The notes beneath the pieces are model-generated. The model was not told the DNA's origin, searched no databases, and saw nothing but the letters and a program-made list of their open reading frames with translations. From the NCBI RefSeq assembly GCF_900109295.1, contig NZ_FOIZ01000001.1, forward strand, positions 434,001-498,000: a stretch of DNA of 64,000 nt, read 5' to 3'. The stretch comes from Cognatiyoonia koreensis. GTDB taxonomy: Bacteria > Pseudomonadota > Alphaproteobacteria > Rhodobacterales > Rhodobacteraceae. Shown piece after piece: positions 46,286 to 56,315 of the stretch. The stretch's first letter is position 1. Every line of letters begins with the position of its first letter. Position numbers and translations under genes: made by a program.

Positions 46286-48022
46286 ATGGCCCCGAATACG
46301 ATTTACGGCACATCCGGTGCGGACAATTTGCCGGGAACGTTGTTTGACGATTACATCCTGGCCTACGAAGGGGATGATTTCGTTCAAGGATTTGGCGGCA
46401 ACGACAGCATCTTTGGCTGGACCGGCAATGATATCCTGTATGGTGGTGATGATGACGACTATGTCTATGCCTCTTACGGGTCCAATTACCTTTATGGCGG
46501 GTCCGGAAACGACGCGCTTGAGGCGCGGGGCAACGGCAACAACACATTGGACGGTGGCATTGGCGATGACACCCTTTATGTCCGCTCGACCGGCGATGCG
46601 ACTTTCTATGGTGGCGATGGCAACGATACGATCAGTGTGCATTCCGGCACGAACGTGCTGTTCGGGGGGCTGGGTGACGACCTGATCGGCACGGGGTCCG
46701 GAAACGATACGCTTTATGGTGAAAACGGCAACGATACGGTCAATGGCACGCAAGGGATTGACCATGCGTACGGCGGCAGCGGAAATGACCGCGTCACGGG
46801 GGCGTATGCCTATGGCGGGGCCGGTGACGATTCCGTCAGGGCGCTGACAGGATATGGATCGTTCTTGTATGGCGGCACGCATGACACGGAGGCCGGCAAT
46901 GACGAATTGCGCGGCAGCAGTCAGGGTGATCGGGCCTATGGCCGTGCGGGCAACGACTATTTCGACATGTTCGGTGGCAATGATGTCGCCGATGGTGGCC
47001 GTGGACATGATACGATTTTTGGCGGTGCGGGGGATGACACGCTTTCTGGCATGTCGGGCAATGATACGATCTATGGCGGTGTCGGGAATGACCGTGTCTA
47101 TAGTGGCAGCGGTGCCGATGAAGTCTTTCTTGATGACGGCGACGATTATGTGCTCGCCGGAGGCGGGGCAGAGGCGTTCTATGGCGGTGCGGGCACCGAC
47201 TATATCAGCTATTACCGCAGCAGTAGTGGCGTCACAATCAATCTTGCGGCGAATACGGCGTCCGGGTCATGGGCAGAAAACGACCTTGTCGCGAATTTCG
47301 AGGGTGTGTCCGGCTCGAAAACCGGTGGCGACAAGATCGTCGGCACGTCCGGCGCAAATCTTATCAAAACCTACGGCGGCGACGACAAGGTCTATGGCGG
47401 CAGTGGTGCTGACGTGATCCATCTTGGCGACGGCAACGACTATGTGCGTGTCGGCGGAGGCGCAGAGCAGTTCTATGGGGGCAATGGAACCGATTATATT
47501 AGCTACTACTACAGCACTGGCGGCGTGACGCTTGACCTGCAGGCGAACACCGTTTCCCGGTCATGGGGGGCCAACGATGCAATATCCGGTTTCGAGGGCG
47601 CATCCGGATCGCGGACCGGTGGCGACAATATATCCGGCACGTCCACCGTGAATGTCATCAGATCCTATGGTGGTGATGACCGGCTGAACGGGCGCGGTGG
47701 CAATGACAAGCTGTTCGGCGGGTCCGGTTCTGACCGGATTGACGGGGGTGGAGGCGACGATATCCTTTATGGCGGAGCCAATTCGGACGTCTTTCATTTC
47801 GACCGCGGAGAGGACCGCGACACCATCAGGGATTTCCAGAATAATATCGACACGATCGAACTGGATAACTTCCAGTTTTCAGGCGGTTCCAATACTGACG
47901 ATCCATTCGATTTCGCAGACCAGGTCGGCGCGGACGTCGTTTTTGATTTTGGGGGCGGCGACACGCTGACGATCGAAGACGTCACCATTGGCCAACTGCG
48001 AAACGATCTGGAGGTCGTCTGA
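46286..48022 (+). CDS. RTX-type calcium-binding repeat protein
   Basis: 578 residues, nearly all nonapeptide GGxGxDxUx repeats (GGDGNDTI, GGSGNDAL, YGGAGDDSV), which bind Ca2+ and form beta-rolls outside the cell. Residues about 290-485 hold two tandem 98-residue modules (GGGAEAFYGGAGTDYISYYRS, GGGAEQFYGGNGTDYISYYYS; DNA about 47153-47446 and 47447-47740). The C-terminus, VFHFDRGEDRDTIRDFQNNIDTIELDNF, is the usual RTX end and likely type I secretion signal. No cleavable signal peptide; no T1SS genes in this window. Upstream is a weak hairpin (46242-46264). Confidence 0.88.
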   Translation: MAPNTIYGTSGADNLPGTLFDDYILAYEGDDFVQGFGGNDSIFGWTGNDILYGGDDDDYVYASYGSNYLYGGSGNDALEARGNGNNTLDGGIGDDTLYVRSTGDATFYGGDGNDTISVHSGTNVLFGGLGDDLIGTGSGNDTLYGENGNDTVNGTQGIDHAYGGSGNDRVTGAYAYGGAGDDSVRALTGYGSFLYGGTHDTEAGNDELRGSSQGDRAYGRAGNDYFDMFGGNDVADGGRGHDTIFGGAGDDTLSGMSGNDTIYGGVGNDRVYSGSGADEVFLDDGDDYVLAGGGAEAFYGGAGTDYISYYRSSSGVTINLAANTASGSWAENDLVANFEGVSGSKTGGDKIVGTSGANLIKTYGGDDKVYGGSGADVIHLGDGNDYVRVGGGAEQFYGGNGTDYISYYYSTGGVTLDLQANTVSRSWGANDAISGFEGASGSRTGGDNISGTSTVNVIRSYGGDDRLNGRGGNDKLFGGSGSDRIDGGGGDDILYGGANSDVFHFDRGEDRDTIRDFQNNIDTIELDNFQFSGGSNTDDPFDFADQVGADVVFDFGGGDTLTIEDVTIGQLRNDLEVV

Positions 48023-48032
48023 CCGAGGGGGA

Positions 48033-48107
48033 TGGTGCTGTGAGAGAGGATTGAACTCTCGACCTCACCCTTACCAAGGGTGTGCTCTGCCACTGAGCTA
48101 CCACAGC
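48033..48107 (-). tRNA. tRNA-Thr(GGT)
   Basis: 75 nt including encoded CCA, on the minus strand. Reading from 48107: GCTGTGGTAGCTCAGTGGCA start, anticodon loop TTGGTAA giving GGT, T-loop GTTCAATCC, 3' CCA at 48033-48035. Fits tRNA-Thr; lies 10 bases after the RTX stop, with no room for a separate terminator. Confidence 0.95.
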
Positions 48108-48192
48108 ATCCGTCGCGCGGATTTAGCCCTGAATGGCAAATGGTGCAAGCCCTCTCTGGACGCTTTTTGCCCACCTTGCTAACAGGGTGGTC

Positions 48193-48336
48193 ATGACAAA
48201 TAAGCGCGACAAGCCACCCAAGAACGCTGCAGAAACCCGCGAAGATCGGTTGAAGGCGGCGCTGAAGGCAAATATGGCGAAACGCAAGGCACAGGCACGG
48301 GCGCGCAAGGCATCCGATACAGACCGCAAAGAGTAG
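48193..48336 (+). CDS. 47-residue basic helical protein upstream of murA
   Basis: From ATG 48193, [20 protein letters not shown], then a Lys/Ala/Arg-rich helix ([21 protein letters not shown]) and TDRKE. In-frame sequence upstream of the ATG lacks a sensible start. Very basic and probably nucleic-acid-associated; a similar small ORF commonly precedes murA in Rhodobacterales as I recall. 8 bp before the murA start, so probably co-transcribed. Function unknown. Confidence 0.7.
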   Translation: MTNKRDKPPKNAAETREDRLKAALKANMAKRKAQARARKASDTDRKE

Positions 48337-48344
48337 GGCAGGGC

Positions 48345-49619
48345 ATGGATTCCATCGTAGTTAAAGGCGGCAAACCGCTGAACGGCAAGATTGCCATCGC
48401 GGGGGCGAAGAATGCCGCGCTGACGCTGATGCCTGCGACCTTGCTGTCTGAAGAACCACTGACCCTGACCAATGCACCGCGCCTGTCGGATATCAAGACG
48501 ATGACAGCCTTGCTGCAATCGCTGGGTGTCGAGGTTACGTCCATGCAAGGTGGCAAGGTGCAGGTCATGTCGAGCCATGACATGACCTCGACCACGGCTG
48601 ACTATGAAATCGTGCGCAAGATGCGCGCGTCCAACCTTGTTCTTGGTCCCTTGCTCGCGCGCCACCACAAGGCCACCGTTTCGCTGCCTGGCGGCTGTGC
48701 CATCGGAGCCCGTCCGATGGATATTCATACAACCGCGCTTGAGGCGATGGGTGCCGAAATCGAATTGAAGGACGGCTATCTTCATGCGGTCGCCAAGGGC
48801 GGTTTGAAAGGGGCAGTTGTCAAGCTGCGCTTTGCCTCTGTCGGTGCCACGGAAAACGTACTGATGGCAGCGACCCTTGCGAAAGGCACCACCGTCATCG
48901 AGAACGCCGCGCGCGAACCCGAAATCGTGGACCTTGCCGACTGCCTGCGCCGGATGGGCGCGCAGATCGAAGGTGACGGTTCGTCCCGCATCGAAATTCA
49001 GGGCGTTGACCGGTTGGGCGCTGCAACCCACCCCGTTGTCACTGACCGCATCGAGCTTGGCACATATATGCTGGCCCCCGTCTTTACGGGAGGCGAGGTC
49101 GAGTGTCTTGGTGGCCGCCTGTCGCTGGTCACATCCTTCGTTGAGAAGCTGGAAATGGCCGGTGTCGATGTGACAGAGACCCCCGATGGGCTGAAGGTCA
49201 AGCGTTCCAACGGTCGTCCGCGCGCTGTCAACGTCACGACCGAACCCTTCCCCGGGTTTCCCACCGATCTGCAGGCGCAGATGATGGCGATGCTCTGTAT
49301 TGCGGAGGGCACGTCGGTTTTGGAAGAGAAGATTTTCGAGAACCGCTTCATGCACGCCCCCGAACTGATCCGCATGGGGGCCGATATCGAAGTCCACGGT
49401 GGTACGGCGACTGTGCATGGTGTGGACCGCATGAAAGGTGCGCCGGTCATGGCGACCGATTTGCGCGCTTCTGTGTCGCTGATCCTTGCCGGACTGGCTG
49501 CCGAAGGCGAAACCGTTGTCAACCGCGTCTACCACCTTGATCGCGGCTATGAACATGTCGAGGAAAAGCTGGGTGCCGTGGGTGCGCAGATCGAAAGGGT
49601 CAGTGACCGCGATGGTTGA
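48345..49619 (+). CDS. murA: UDP-N-acetylglucosamine 1-carboxyvinyltransferase
   Basis: 424 residues. First committed step of peptidoglycan synthesis (PEP + UDP-GlcNAc). The active-site Cys is about residue 118 in [16 protein letters not shown], so the fosfomycin-reactive thiol is intact; GAKNAAL near the N-terminus and [14 protein letters not shown] at the C-terminus are characteristic. First of a chain murA - DUF2948 - hisD - UPF0262 - phosphatase, with overlaps or short gaps. Identification is secure. Confidence 0.97.
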   Translation: MDSIVVKGGKPLNGKIAIAGAKNAALTLMPATLLSEEPLTLTNAPRLSDIKTMTALLQSLGVEVTSMQGGKVQVMSSHDMTSTTADYEIVRKMRASNLVLGPLLARHHKATVSLPGGCAIGARPMDIHTTALEAMGAEIELKDGYLHAVAKGGLKGAVVKLRFASVGATENVLMAATLAKGTTVIENAAREPEIVDLADCLRRMGAQIEGDGSSRIEIQGVDRLGAATHPVVTDRIELGTYMLAPVFTGGEVECLGGRLSLVTSFVEKLEMAGVDVTETPDGLKVKRSNGRPRAVNVTTEPFPGFPTDLQAQMMAMLCIAEGTSVLEEKIFENRFMHAPELIRMGADIEVHGGTATVHGVDRMKGAPVMATDLRASVSLILAGLAAEGETVVNRVYHLDRGYEHVEEKLGAVGAQIERVSDRDG

Positions 49620-50085
49620 TGCAACATTTGAAGACGGAGCCGAACGCCCGCTGCGCCTGAAAGCGCTGGATGCCGACGACCTGCAAATTCTGTCGGCACT
49701 TGCGCAGGATGCGGTCTTTCCGGCGAACGAAATGACCTGGTCGCGCAAGGATCGCCGCTTTGCTATCTTGCTGAACCGGTTCCGCTGGGAAGATGCCGAC
49801 GGGGCAAGCGCGCGCAAGCGGGCCTATGAACGTGTCCAGTCAGTGCTGGTTATCGAAGACGTGATGGCCGTCAAGAAACATGGTGTCGAGAAGGATGCCG
49901 AAACCGTCATGTCGCTGTTGTCGATCACGTTCGAGCCTGCCGAGGACGGCATGGGCCGTGTCGTGCTGACACTGGCGGGGGACGGGGCAATTGCCTGCGA
50001 TGTCGAGGCGCTCGAAGTGATGCTGAAAGATGTCACGCGCCCCTATATTGCGCCATCGGGTAAGGCCCCGTCGCATCCTGCCTGA
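49612..50085 (+). CDS. DUF2948 family protein
   Basis: 157 residues from ATG 49612, overlapping the murA stop by 8 bp. [22 protein letters not shown] (about 14-35), [22 protein letters not shown] and ISCDVEAL-like [17 protein letters not shown] resemble the DUF2948 family of alphaproteobacteria. Soluble, acidic, role unknown. Its strict position after murA and before hisD in this lineage suggests co-expression, not necessarily shared function. Confidence 0.82.
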   Translation: MVDATFEDGAERPLRLKALDADDLQILSALAQDAVFPANEMTWSRKDRRFAILLNRFRWEDADGASARKRAYERVQSVLVIEDVMAVKKHGVEKDAETVMSLLSITFEPAEDGMGRVVLTLAGDGAIACDVEALEVMLKDVTRPYIAPSGKAPSHPA

Positions 50086-50180
50086 CCGGGCAGTCCGTAC
50101 ACACTGACACAGACGAGAGGTTTCGCCGTTGAAGCGCGGGGTATGCCCCGCTATGTCACGGGCGGTAAAGGAGCCTTTTG

Positions 50181-51485
50181 ATGCCACAGTACCTGTCGAC
50201 ACGTGATGCTGATTTCGAAGCCCGCTTTCAGGCATTGCTGTCTGCCAAGCGCGAAGACAGCCCGGACGTGGATCAGATCGTGGCTGATATCATTGCCGAT
50301 GTGCGCGCGCGTGGGGATGCTGCCGTTCTTGAACTGACTGCGCGATTTGACCGGTTGGATATGAGCGCCGACCAGATCCGCTTTTCCGATGCAGAGATTG
50401 ACGCCGCCTGCGCTGATGTCTCGCCAGAAGATCGGGACGCGCTGGAACTGGCAGCGGAGCGCATCCGTGCCTATCACGCCCGCCAGATGCCTGAAGACGC
50501 ATCATGGACTGATGATGTGGGTGCGATGCTGGGCTGGCGCTGGACCCCGGTGTCTGCTGCAGGGCTTTATGTGCCGGGTGGGCTTGCGACCTATCCGTCG
50601 TCTGTCCTGATGAATGCGATACCGGCCAAGGTGGCGGGTGTCGCGCGTCTTGCGATGGTCGTTCCGACGCCTGACGGTGCCATCAATCCGCTGGTTCTGA
50701 TGGCTGCCCGCCTTTCCGGCGTTGATGAGGTATACCGAATCGGCGGTGCGCAGGCTGTCGCGGCACTGGCGTATGGCACCGAAACGATTGCGCCGGTGGA
50801 CAAGATCACCGGGCCCGGCAACGCCTTTGTTGCCGCCGCCAAGCGCCGTGTCTTTGGCAAGGTCGGTATCGACATGATTGCTGGTCCTTCTGAAATTCTT
50901 GTCATCGCAGACAAGGACAACGATCCTGATTGGATCGCGCTTGATCTGCTTTCGCAGGCGGAACACGACGAGAGCGCGCAATCGCTGCTGATTACGGATG
51001 ATGCGGATTTTGGCCGTGCCGTGGCGGACGCCGTCGACAAGCGGCTGGAAACGCTTGAACGGCGGGCGATTGCAGGGCCAAGCTGGCGTGACTTTGGCGC
51101 GATCATCACGGTCGCGGATATGGCCGAAGCCGTTGTGCTGTCCGACCGGATTGCCCCGGAACATCTGGAGCTCTGTGTCGCTGATGCCGACGCGCTGGCT
51201 GGGCAGGTCACCCATGCCGGTGCCATCTTCATCGGTGGTTGGACCCCCGAAGCGATCGGTGATTACATCGGTGGGCCCAACCACGTGTTACCCACGGCGC
51301 GGTCTGCACGGTTTTCAAGCGGATTGTCGGTGATGGATTTCGTCAAACGCACGACACTGGCCAGAATGACTCCCGAGGCGCTTGCCGCAATCGGCCCATC
51401 AGCTGCGCGACTGGCGCAATCGGAAAGCCTTGAGGCACACGGTCTGTCCGTACTTGCCCGGTTGGAGAGGTTGAATCGCACATGA
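50181..51485 (+). CDS. hisD: Histidinol dehydrogenase
   Basis: 434 residues from ATG 50181, with AAAGGAG upstream; a TTG one codon upstream is not needed. Last two steps of histidine synthesis, NAD- and Zn-dependent. Motifs: MIAGPSEILVIAD (about 233-245), LLSQAEHDESAQSLLIT with the Zn ligands (about 255-271), AGAIFIGGWTPEAIGDYIGGPNHVLPT (in part) near the C-terminus. Stop overlaps UPF0262 start (ATGA). Confidence 0.97.
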   Translation: MPQYLSTRDADFEARFQALLSAKREDSPDVDQIVADIIADVRARGDAAVLELTARFDRLDMSADQIRFSDAEIDAACADVSPEDRDALELAAERIRAYHARQMPEDASWTDDVGAMLGWRWTPVSAAGLYVPGGLATYPSSVLMNAIPAKVAGVARLAMVVPTPDGAINPLVLMAARLSGVDEVYRIGGAQAVAALAYGTETIAPVDKITGPGNAFVAAAKRRVFGKVGIDMIAGPSEILVIADKDNDPDWIALDLLSQAEHDESAQSLLITDDADFGRAVADAVDKRLETLERRAIAGPSWRDFGAIITVADMAEAVVLSDRIAPEHLELCVADADALAGQVTHAGAIFIGGWTPEAIGDYIGGPNHVLPTARSARFSSGLSVMDFVKRTTLARMTPEALAAIGPSAARLAQSESLEAHGLSVLARLERLNRT

Positions 51486-51955
51486 GCAAGATTATCGACT
51501 TGGAACTGGATGACAGCGGCCTGCCGCCGCCAACCCCGGAAATCGAACAGGAGCGCAAGGTCGCTATCTTCGATCTTCTGGAGGACAACAGCTTTGTCCT
51601 TGCCGGTCGCGAGGATCGCGATGTGCCATCGGGGCCCTACAAGCTGGGGCTGTCGATCCAGGAACGGCGTCTGGTCTTTGCCCTGTCCGACGACACGGGC
51701 GAGGCTGCGTTCTATCTGTCGCTTGGTCCTTTCCGGCAGGTGGTGAAGGATTATTTCCAGATCTGTGAAAGCTATTTCGACGCGGTGAAATCCCTACCGC
51801 CCAGCCAGATCGAAACGATCGATATGGCCCGCCGCGGCATCCACAATGAAGGGGCCCGCGTACTGCAAGAACGGCTGGAAGGCAAAGCCGACGTCGATAT
51901 CGACACTGCGCGCCGCCTTTTTACACTGATTTGCGTCCTACATTTTGGGGGCTAA
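51482..51955 (+). CDS. UPF0262 family protein
   Basis: 157 residues. IIDLELDDSGLPPPTPEIEQER at the N-terminus, ERRLVFALSDDTGE and DMARRGIHNEGARVLQERL are typical of UPF0262, a cytosolic alphaproteobacterial family always near hisD in roseobacters, function unknown. Translationally coupled with hisD (4-bp overlap) and followed at once by the phosphatase. Confidence 0.9.
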   Translation: MSKIIDLELDDSGLPPPTPEIEQERKVAIFDLLEDNSFVLAGREDRDVPSGPYKLGLSIQERRLVFALSDDTGEAAFYLSLGPFRQVVKDYFQICESYFDAVKSLPPSQIETIDMARRGIHNEGARVLQERLEGKADVDIDTARRLFTLICVLHFGG

Positions 51956-51956
51956 T

Positions 51957-52439
51957 GTGAGAGGCGACTCCTTCCCACAGTCGGTGCTTTTTTGTTGCGA
52001 TCACAATGCCGTTCGTTCGCCCATGGCCGAGGGGATCATGAAAAAGATGTACGGCACGCGCTGCTACATCCAGTCGGTCGGTGTGAAAAATGATCTTGAA
52101 ATTGATGGTTTTTCAATTGCTGTCTGTGCAGAGATCGGGGTTGAACTGTCGCGCCATCGTTCGCGGTCTTTCGATGAAATGGAGGATTGGGGGGATGATT
52201 TGTCGTCATTTGACCTTGTTCTGGCCCTGTCGCCCGCAAGCCAGCGCCGTGCACTAGATCTGACGCAGTTCTATCACCTTGAGGTGGAGTACTGGCCGAT
52301 TCTGGACCCGACCGGTCTTGGCGAAACCCGCGAGGCGCGCATGGTCGGCTATCGTCAGGCCCGCGATCAGATCATCGCCCGGCTGAAAGAGCGTTTCGGT
52401 CCCCCGACAGAGCCCTTCGCTCCGGAAGAAGAAGGTTAA
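51957..52439 (+). CDS. Low-molecular-weight protein-tyrosine-phosphatase/arsenate reductase family protein
   Basis: 160 residues with GTG start at 51957, one base after the UPF0262 stop; an ATG at 51955 is out of frame. P-loop CCDHNAVRSPMAEG contains C-x5-R (about residues 14-21), and the C-terminal Asp-Pro is in WPILDPTGLGETREA. This loop lacks the extra Cys pair of thioredoxin-coupled ArsC, favouring a phosphatase, but it cannot be settled. Part of the murA-hisD chain. Confidence 0.83.
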   Translation: MRGDSFPQSVLFCCDHNAVRSPMAEGIMKKMYGTRCYIQSVGVKNDLEIDGFSIAVCAEIGVELSRHRSRSFDEMEDWGDDLSSFDLVLALSPASQRRALDLTQFYHLEVEYWPILDPTGLGETREARMVGYRQARDQIIARLKERFGPPTEPFAPEEEG

Positions 52440-52525
52440 CAGAACCTTACGTCAAACGGGTTTCTGCCTAAAAGTAGTCACAATTGTATGTGAAAAGCGT
52501 CGTGAATTTAGACCGGAGAACCCGC

Positions 52526-53140
52526 ATGCGCTTGCTTGCTGCCACTATTGCTGCCCTTATCGGATTGAGTATTCCGGCGTCTGCCGCGACGATCAAGGCA
52601 TTGAATGACGCAAGTTTCGTCGGCGTCGCACCCGCCGAGGTTGCCAACCCGATTTATGGGAATAACGACGGGATAACAGTCGGTTTCAACGAAAGATCCA
52701 ACGTCATTTTCGATACGGATATGGTGTTTAACGGCACATTGGTCGTTGCCGGTACGGCACTGGACAGCCACCTGCTTTATCACGACCGCGCCTCAGGCAC
52801 CGAATACATCACATCGCTGAACGCGTTTAGCTTCTCGCAGAAAATCATCGCAGTCATCATGACGACTGAAGAACTGAATGCGACGCATGATCTTTTTAAG
52901 TTGCCCGGAACGATTTACAAATCCGCATTCGGATTCTTCGGCCTTGAAGATGACGAGCGCAATGAAATCTTTGTTGGCACGAATGAAGTGCGTGCCCGCT
53001 TTACCGTCAATCAGGGCTTTGATGCTGTGCGCGTTCTGACCGTTGCCGCTGTTCCGCTTCCGTCTGCGGGCTTGCTCCTGTTGGCCGGTCTTGGCGGGCT
53101 GTTGGGAATGCGCCGTCTGCGCAAGACCAAGACAGCCTGA
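52526..53140 (+). CDS. VPLPA-CTERM sorting-domain protein
   Basis: 204 residues from ATG 52526, with GGAG seven bases upstream. Signal peptide MRLLAATIAALIGLSIPASA. The C-terminus, VPLPSAGLLLLAGLGGLLG then MRRLRK, is the VPLPA-CTERM tripartite signal (motif, hydrophobic helix, basic tail) that marks export and processing by a dedicated exosortase-like system, common in Rhodobacterales. The mature body (about 20-180) has no recognised domain; ITVGFNERSNVIFDTDMVF and QGFDAVRVL look beta-rich. Role at the cell surface or matrix is inference. Confidence 0.87.
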   Translation: MRLLAATIAALIGLSIPASAATIKALNDASFVGVAPAEVANPIYGNNDGITVGFNERSNVIFDTDMVFNGTLVVAGTALDSHLLYHDRASGTEYITSLNAFSFSQKIIAVIMTTEELNATHDLFKLPGTIYKSAFGFFGLEDDERNEIFVGTNEVRARFTVNQGFDAVRVLTVAAVPLPSAGLLLLAGLGGLLGMRRLRKTKTA

Positions 53141-53251
53141 CCAGATCTCGCCCCTATTACCAAAAGCTGAAGCGCAATTGCGCGGATTAGCCCTTGAAAA
53201 GGTGACCAATCCGGCGCATTTACACGCTCAGAAGCAAAGATAGGAGATCAC

Positions 53252-53470
53252 ATGGCCAAGGAAGACATTCTCGAATTCCCCGGTGTCGTGAAGGAACTTC
53301 TGCCGAACGCGACATTTCGGGTCGAACTTGAGAATGGCCATGAGATCATCGCACATACGGCAGGTAAGATGCGCAAGAACCGCATCCGTGTTCTGGCTGG
53401 CGACAAGGTGCAGGTGGAAATGACACCGTATGATCTGACTAAGGGTCGGATTAACTACAGATTCAAATAA
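53252..53470 (+). CDS. infA: Translation initiation factor IF-1
   Basis: 72 residues, S1/OB fold. [40 protein letters not shown] and [10 protein letters not shown] are the invariant blocks. Starts 8 bases after AGGAGA. First gene of infA-maf-RNase E/G-yacG; maf overlaps its stop by one base (TAATG). Confidence 0.99.
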   Translation: MAKEDILEFPGVVKELLPNATFRVELENGHEIIAHTAGKMRKNRIRVLAGDKVQVEMTPYDLTKGRINYRFK

Positions 53471-54075
53471 TGACGACGCTTGCGGCCCAACCGGGCCTCA
53501 AGTTGGTGCTTGGCTCTGGCTCGCCCCGGCGACTGGAGCTTTTGGCGTTGTTGGGACTGACACCCAGCGATATCCGCCCGCCTGATATCGACGAAGATCC
53601 TGCCAAGGCGGAAGTGCCGCGCGACTATGTCAATCGCGTCGCCCGCCAGAAGGCAGAGGCCGTGACCATCGGCCCGGATGAAGTCGCCCTTTGCGCTGAT
53701 ACGACTGTCGCGCTGGGCCGCCGGATCATGGGCAAACCCGCCGATGCGGATGAAGCCCGCGATTTCCTGCAAAAGATGTCGGGCCGCCGTCACAAGGTGA
53801 TCACCGCTGTTGCCGTGAAGCGGGGCACCACGATCTGGTCCAAGGATGTGCAGACCACCGTCGCGCTCAAGACTTTGTCGTCGCGGGAAATCGATTGGTA
53901 TCTTGCCACGCAGGACTGGCACGGCAAGGCGGGTGGCTATGGTATTCAAGGTCCGGCCGCTGCCTTTGTCACGTGGATCAACGGATCATTCCACGCGGTC
54001 ATGGGCTTGCCCGTCCCCGAAACCGCGGGGCTTTTGACAGCAGCTGGTTTTTCACTTTTCGAGGGCAAGGCGTGA
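53470..54075 (+). CDS. maf: Maf-family nucleoside triphosphate pyrophosphatase
   Basis: 201 residues. House-cleaning NTP pyrophosphatase, removing aberrant or modified nucleotides. [18 protein letters not shown] (about 13-30) holds the Ser/Arg substrate loop; [20 protein letters not shown] (about 75-94) the catalytic Asp; [25 protein letters not shown] the C-terminal block. Substrate class (dTTP/UTP-type or m7GTP-type) not fixed. One-base overlap with infA, 4-bp overlap with the RNase. Confidence 0.95.
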   Translation: MTTLAAQPGLKLVLGSGSPRRLELLALLGLTPSDIRPPDIDEDPAKAEVPRDYVNRVARQKAEAVTIGPDEVALCADTTVALGRRIMGKPADADEARDFLQKMSGRRHKVITAVAVKRGTTIWSKDVQTTVALKTLSSREIDWYLATQDWHGKAGGYGIQGPAAAFVTWINGSFHAVMGLPVPETAGLLTAAGFSLFEGKA

Positions 54076-55097
54076 AGGGTCGCACGATCATTCTGGATCA
54101 TATCGCAGACCGCGAGGCGGCGGCTTTGCTGGTGGATGGCAGACTTGATGATCTGTTGATCGACGACGATACCGCCCCACGCCCTGGTGCGATCTTTCGC
54201 GCGATCTGCGACAGGCCTTTGAAGGGGCAGGGTGGCATGATGCTGCGCTTGCCAGATGGTGAAACGGCGTTTCTGCGTCAAGGTAAGGGGTTGCGTCCCG
54301 GTCAGCCGCTGCTGGTGCAGGTGACGGGCTACGGCGAAGATGGCAAAGCGATACCCGTTACGGACCGTGTCCTGTTCAAATCCCGCTATGCCATTGTGAC
54401 TCCTGGAAAACCGGGTCTGAACATCAGTCGCCAAATCGATGACGAAGAACTGCGCGACAGCTTGCTTGAAACCGCACACGAAGTTCACGACGGTGTGCAC
54501 GGGCTGATTTTGCGGTCGTCCTGCGCTGGTGCCGCTTCGGAAGACATTGCAGAAGACATTCTCGCGATGCAGGATCTGGCCGCGGCAATCATGAGCGAAG
54601 GCGAGGGGGCTGATCCCGAGGCGCTGACAGATGGCGACGGGCCACATGTGCTGGCTTGGCGGGAATGGACGGCCCGGGCGGACGTGGTGACCGAACCGGG
54701 CAGTTTCGAAGCCCTTGGGGTGCTTGACCAGATTGAGGCACTTGGCCAGCCGCGGTCTGATCTGAACGAAGGTACGATGTATGTCGAGCCGACCCGTGCC
54801 CTTGTCGCAGTCGATGTGAACACCGGTGGCGATATGTCGCCCGCCGCCGCGTTGAAGGCTAATCTGGCGGCTGCACGTGCGCTTCCACGAGCGTTGCGGG
54901 TACGCGGGCTGGGCGGACAGATATCGGTCGACTTCGTGTCGATGTCAAAGGCGCATCGCAAGCAGGTTGAACAATCGCTGCGCGCGGCCTTCAAGGCGGA
55001 TCCGATCGAAACATCGCTTGTCGGATGGTCGCCCATGGGCCTGTTTGAATTGCAAAGAAAACGCGAGCGTCGCCCGATCAGGAACCTTCTGACATGA
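54072..55097 (+). CDS. Short ribonuclease E/G family protein
   Basis: 341 residues with GTG start at 54072, overlapping the maf stop (GTGA). Catalytic Asp residues: [13 protein letters not shown] (about 242-254) and [13 protein letters not shown] (about 285-297), corresponding to the two Mg-binding Asp of RNase E. It is much shorter than RNase G (about 490) and ends [14 protein letters not shown], without the Zn-link Cys pair region and small domain. Upstream S1 region is not evident. It likely processes rRNA or small RNA, but a trimmed family member with a changed role is possible. Confidence 0.88.
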   Translation: MKGRTIILDHIADREAAALLVDGRLDDLLIDDDTAPRPGAIFRAICDRPLKGQGGMMLRLPDGETAFLRQGKGLRPGQPLLVQVTGYGEDGKAIPVTDRVLFKSRYAIVTPGKPGLNISRQIDDEELRDSLLETAHEVHDGVHGLILRSSCAGAASEDIAEDILAMQDLAAAIMSEGEGADPEALTDGDGPHVLAWREWTARADVVTEPGSFEALGVLDQIEALGQPRSDLNEGTMYVEPTRALVAVDVNTGGDMSPAAALKANLAAARALPRALRVRGLGGQISVDFVSMSKAHRKQVEQSLRAAFKADPIETSLVGWSPMGLFELQRKRERRPIRNLLT

Positions 55098-55276
55098 GCT
55101 GTCCGATCTGCAACAAGGACACCGATCCGAAGTACCGCCCATTCTGTTCCAAGCGCTGCGCGGACCTTGATCTGGCAAAATGGCTGACGGGAAGTTATGC
55201 GATCCCTTCGGCGCAGGAAGACGATGACGAGGCCCTGTCAGAGGCGCTTGAAGAAGAGCAGCGCAAACCACACTAG
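55094..55276 (+). CDS. yacG: DNA gyrase inhibitor YacG-type zinc protein
   Basis: 60 residues, overlapping the RNase stop (ATGA). Zinc ribbon CPICNKDTDPKYRPFCSKRC gives C-x2-C ... C-x3-C, followed by ADLDLAKWLTGSYAIP and an acidic tail. The family binds GyrB and blocks DNA binding. Last gene of its operon, 78 bp before tRNA-Phe. Confidence 0.96.
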   Translation: MSCPICNKDTDPKYRPFCSKRCADLDLAKWLTGSYAIPSAQEDDDEALSEALEEEQRKPH

Positions 55277-55354
55277 AAAATCAGATTTTCGGTATGGACA
55301 CACCCCGAACTTGCGCCTAAACACCCGCTACCCAACGGTCTTCACCGTTCCCGT

Positions 55355-55429
55355 GCCCGGGTAGCTCAGGGGTAGAGCAGTGGATTGAAAATCCTCGTGT
55401 CGGTGGTTCGATTCCGCCCCCGGGCACCA
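55355..55429 (+). tRNA. tRNA-Phe(GAA)
   Basis: 75 nt including encoded CCA. Acceptor GCCCGGG with CCCGGGC; anticodon loop TTGAAAA gives GAA; T-loop GGTTCGATTCC. Everything to its right up to 62 kb differs in composition from the flanks; tRNA genes are frequent integration sites, but I found no second copy of the 3' end in the window. Confidence 0.97.
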
Positions 55430-56315
55430 TTCCAACATCAGATATTGAGATTAATCTGTATCTTGGGTTGTCGTGAGAAGTCTGATTTCCCAATTCCTGC
55501 AGCAGTCGCGTCTGTCGAAGGGTTGCTGCGAACATTTCTGCCGAAGCCAGAGCGATCATCTTTGTGTAGCGACGCAGCAATCATTGGAAGCGGGAAGACG
55601 CTCGCGTTCTGCTCATCGGCTGGTTTTTGCGCCGGCACCATGTTGTTCTTACGAAGAGGGCGGAAAGCGGCGCCGGTCGGGACGCGGGAAGCGAAGTGGT
55701 CATGGCCACATTCAACACATTCGACAATCTGCTGAACGCTAATATCATCACTTTGTTTTAACTGATCAGTATCGGGGCAATTCTTTCGGCCGGTGGGTTG
55801 GTATGTCGTGGCCTTCCCACGCCTCCCGCGGTACCCGTACCCCCACCCCTCTAGCTCTCTCTGGGCGCCTTGGGACCCGAAGTGAGGAGACGCTGATTGG
55901 CTGCTTCATAAGGCACCCTGTTGGATTTCATCGCATCTCCTAAATCGGCATCTGCGTGGACGCCGCGAAACCCGCAGCGGGACAGCAGGTTTCGGGCGGA
56001 ACTCTGAAAGCAGCGACGCGGCCCATTGTGCGCGTGGTTCGATCGCTCCAAGATCAGCAGAGAGCCCAAACGGTGAATTCGGCGATTGTGCTGCGTGCGC
56101 TCGCGGCACGAAATCTGCCGCAGTTGTTAAGAGGAAGAAGCTGTCATGCCGTGGCCAAACCAGCCAGTCACACCCACGAGCACAAAATTTGGACCCAACT
56201 CACTCGTTGCGGGACCTTGCTGTTTTCCAAATTAGTCGTAGCAGCGATGTAGCGACGTTCGGGACGTAAGAAATCTGTCTGAACTCAGACTCGGCTCGAT
56301 TTTGAAAGCGCCGAG
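55430..56315. other. Gene-free, AT-richer 0.9 kb after tRNA-Phe
   Basis: No frame looks like a real gene: codons are erratic, no start carries a good ribosome site, and no family was recognised on either strand. A short stretch (about 55772-55856) reads ISIGAILSAGGLVCRG then PPAVPVPPPL, vaguely like a degraded CTERM-type end. GACTCGGC (56288-56295) and GCCGAGTC (56310-56317) form a stem just after the response regulator stop and may end that transcript. The remainder looks like decayed DNA. Confidence 0.5.

Noticed and set aside
54072..55276. Unusual infA-maf-RNase-yacG grouping
   Set aside because: This order is ordinary for Rhodobacterales, so the grouping itself is not noteworthy.
55355..55429. 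Duplicated tRNA-Phe end as an att site
   Set aside because: I searched the right-hand region by eye for the 3' end GGTTCGATTCCGCCCCCGGG and saw no second copy.
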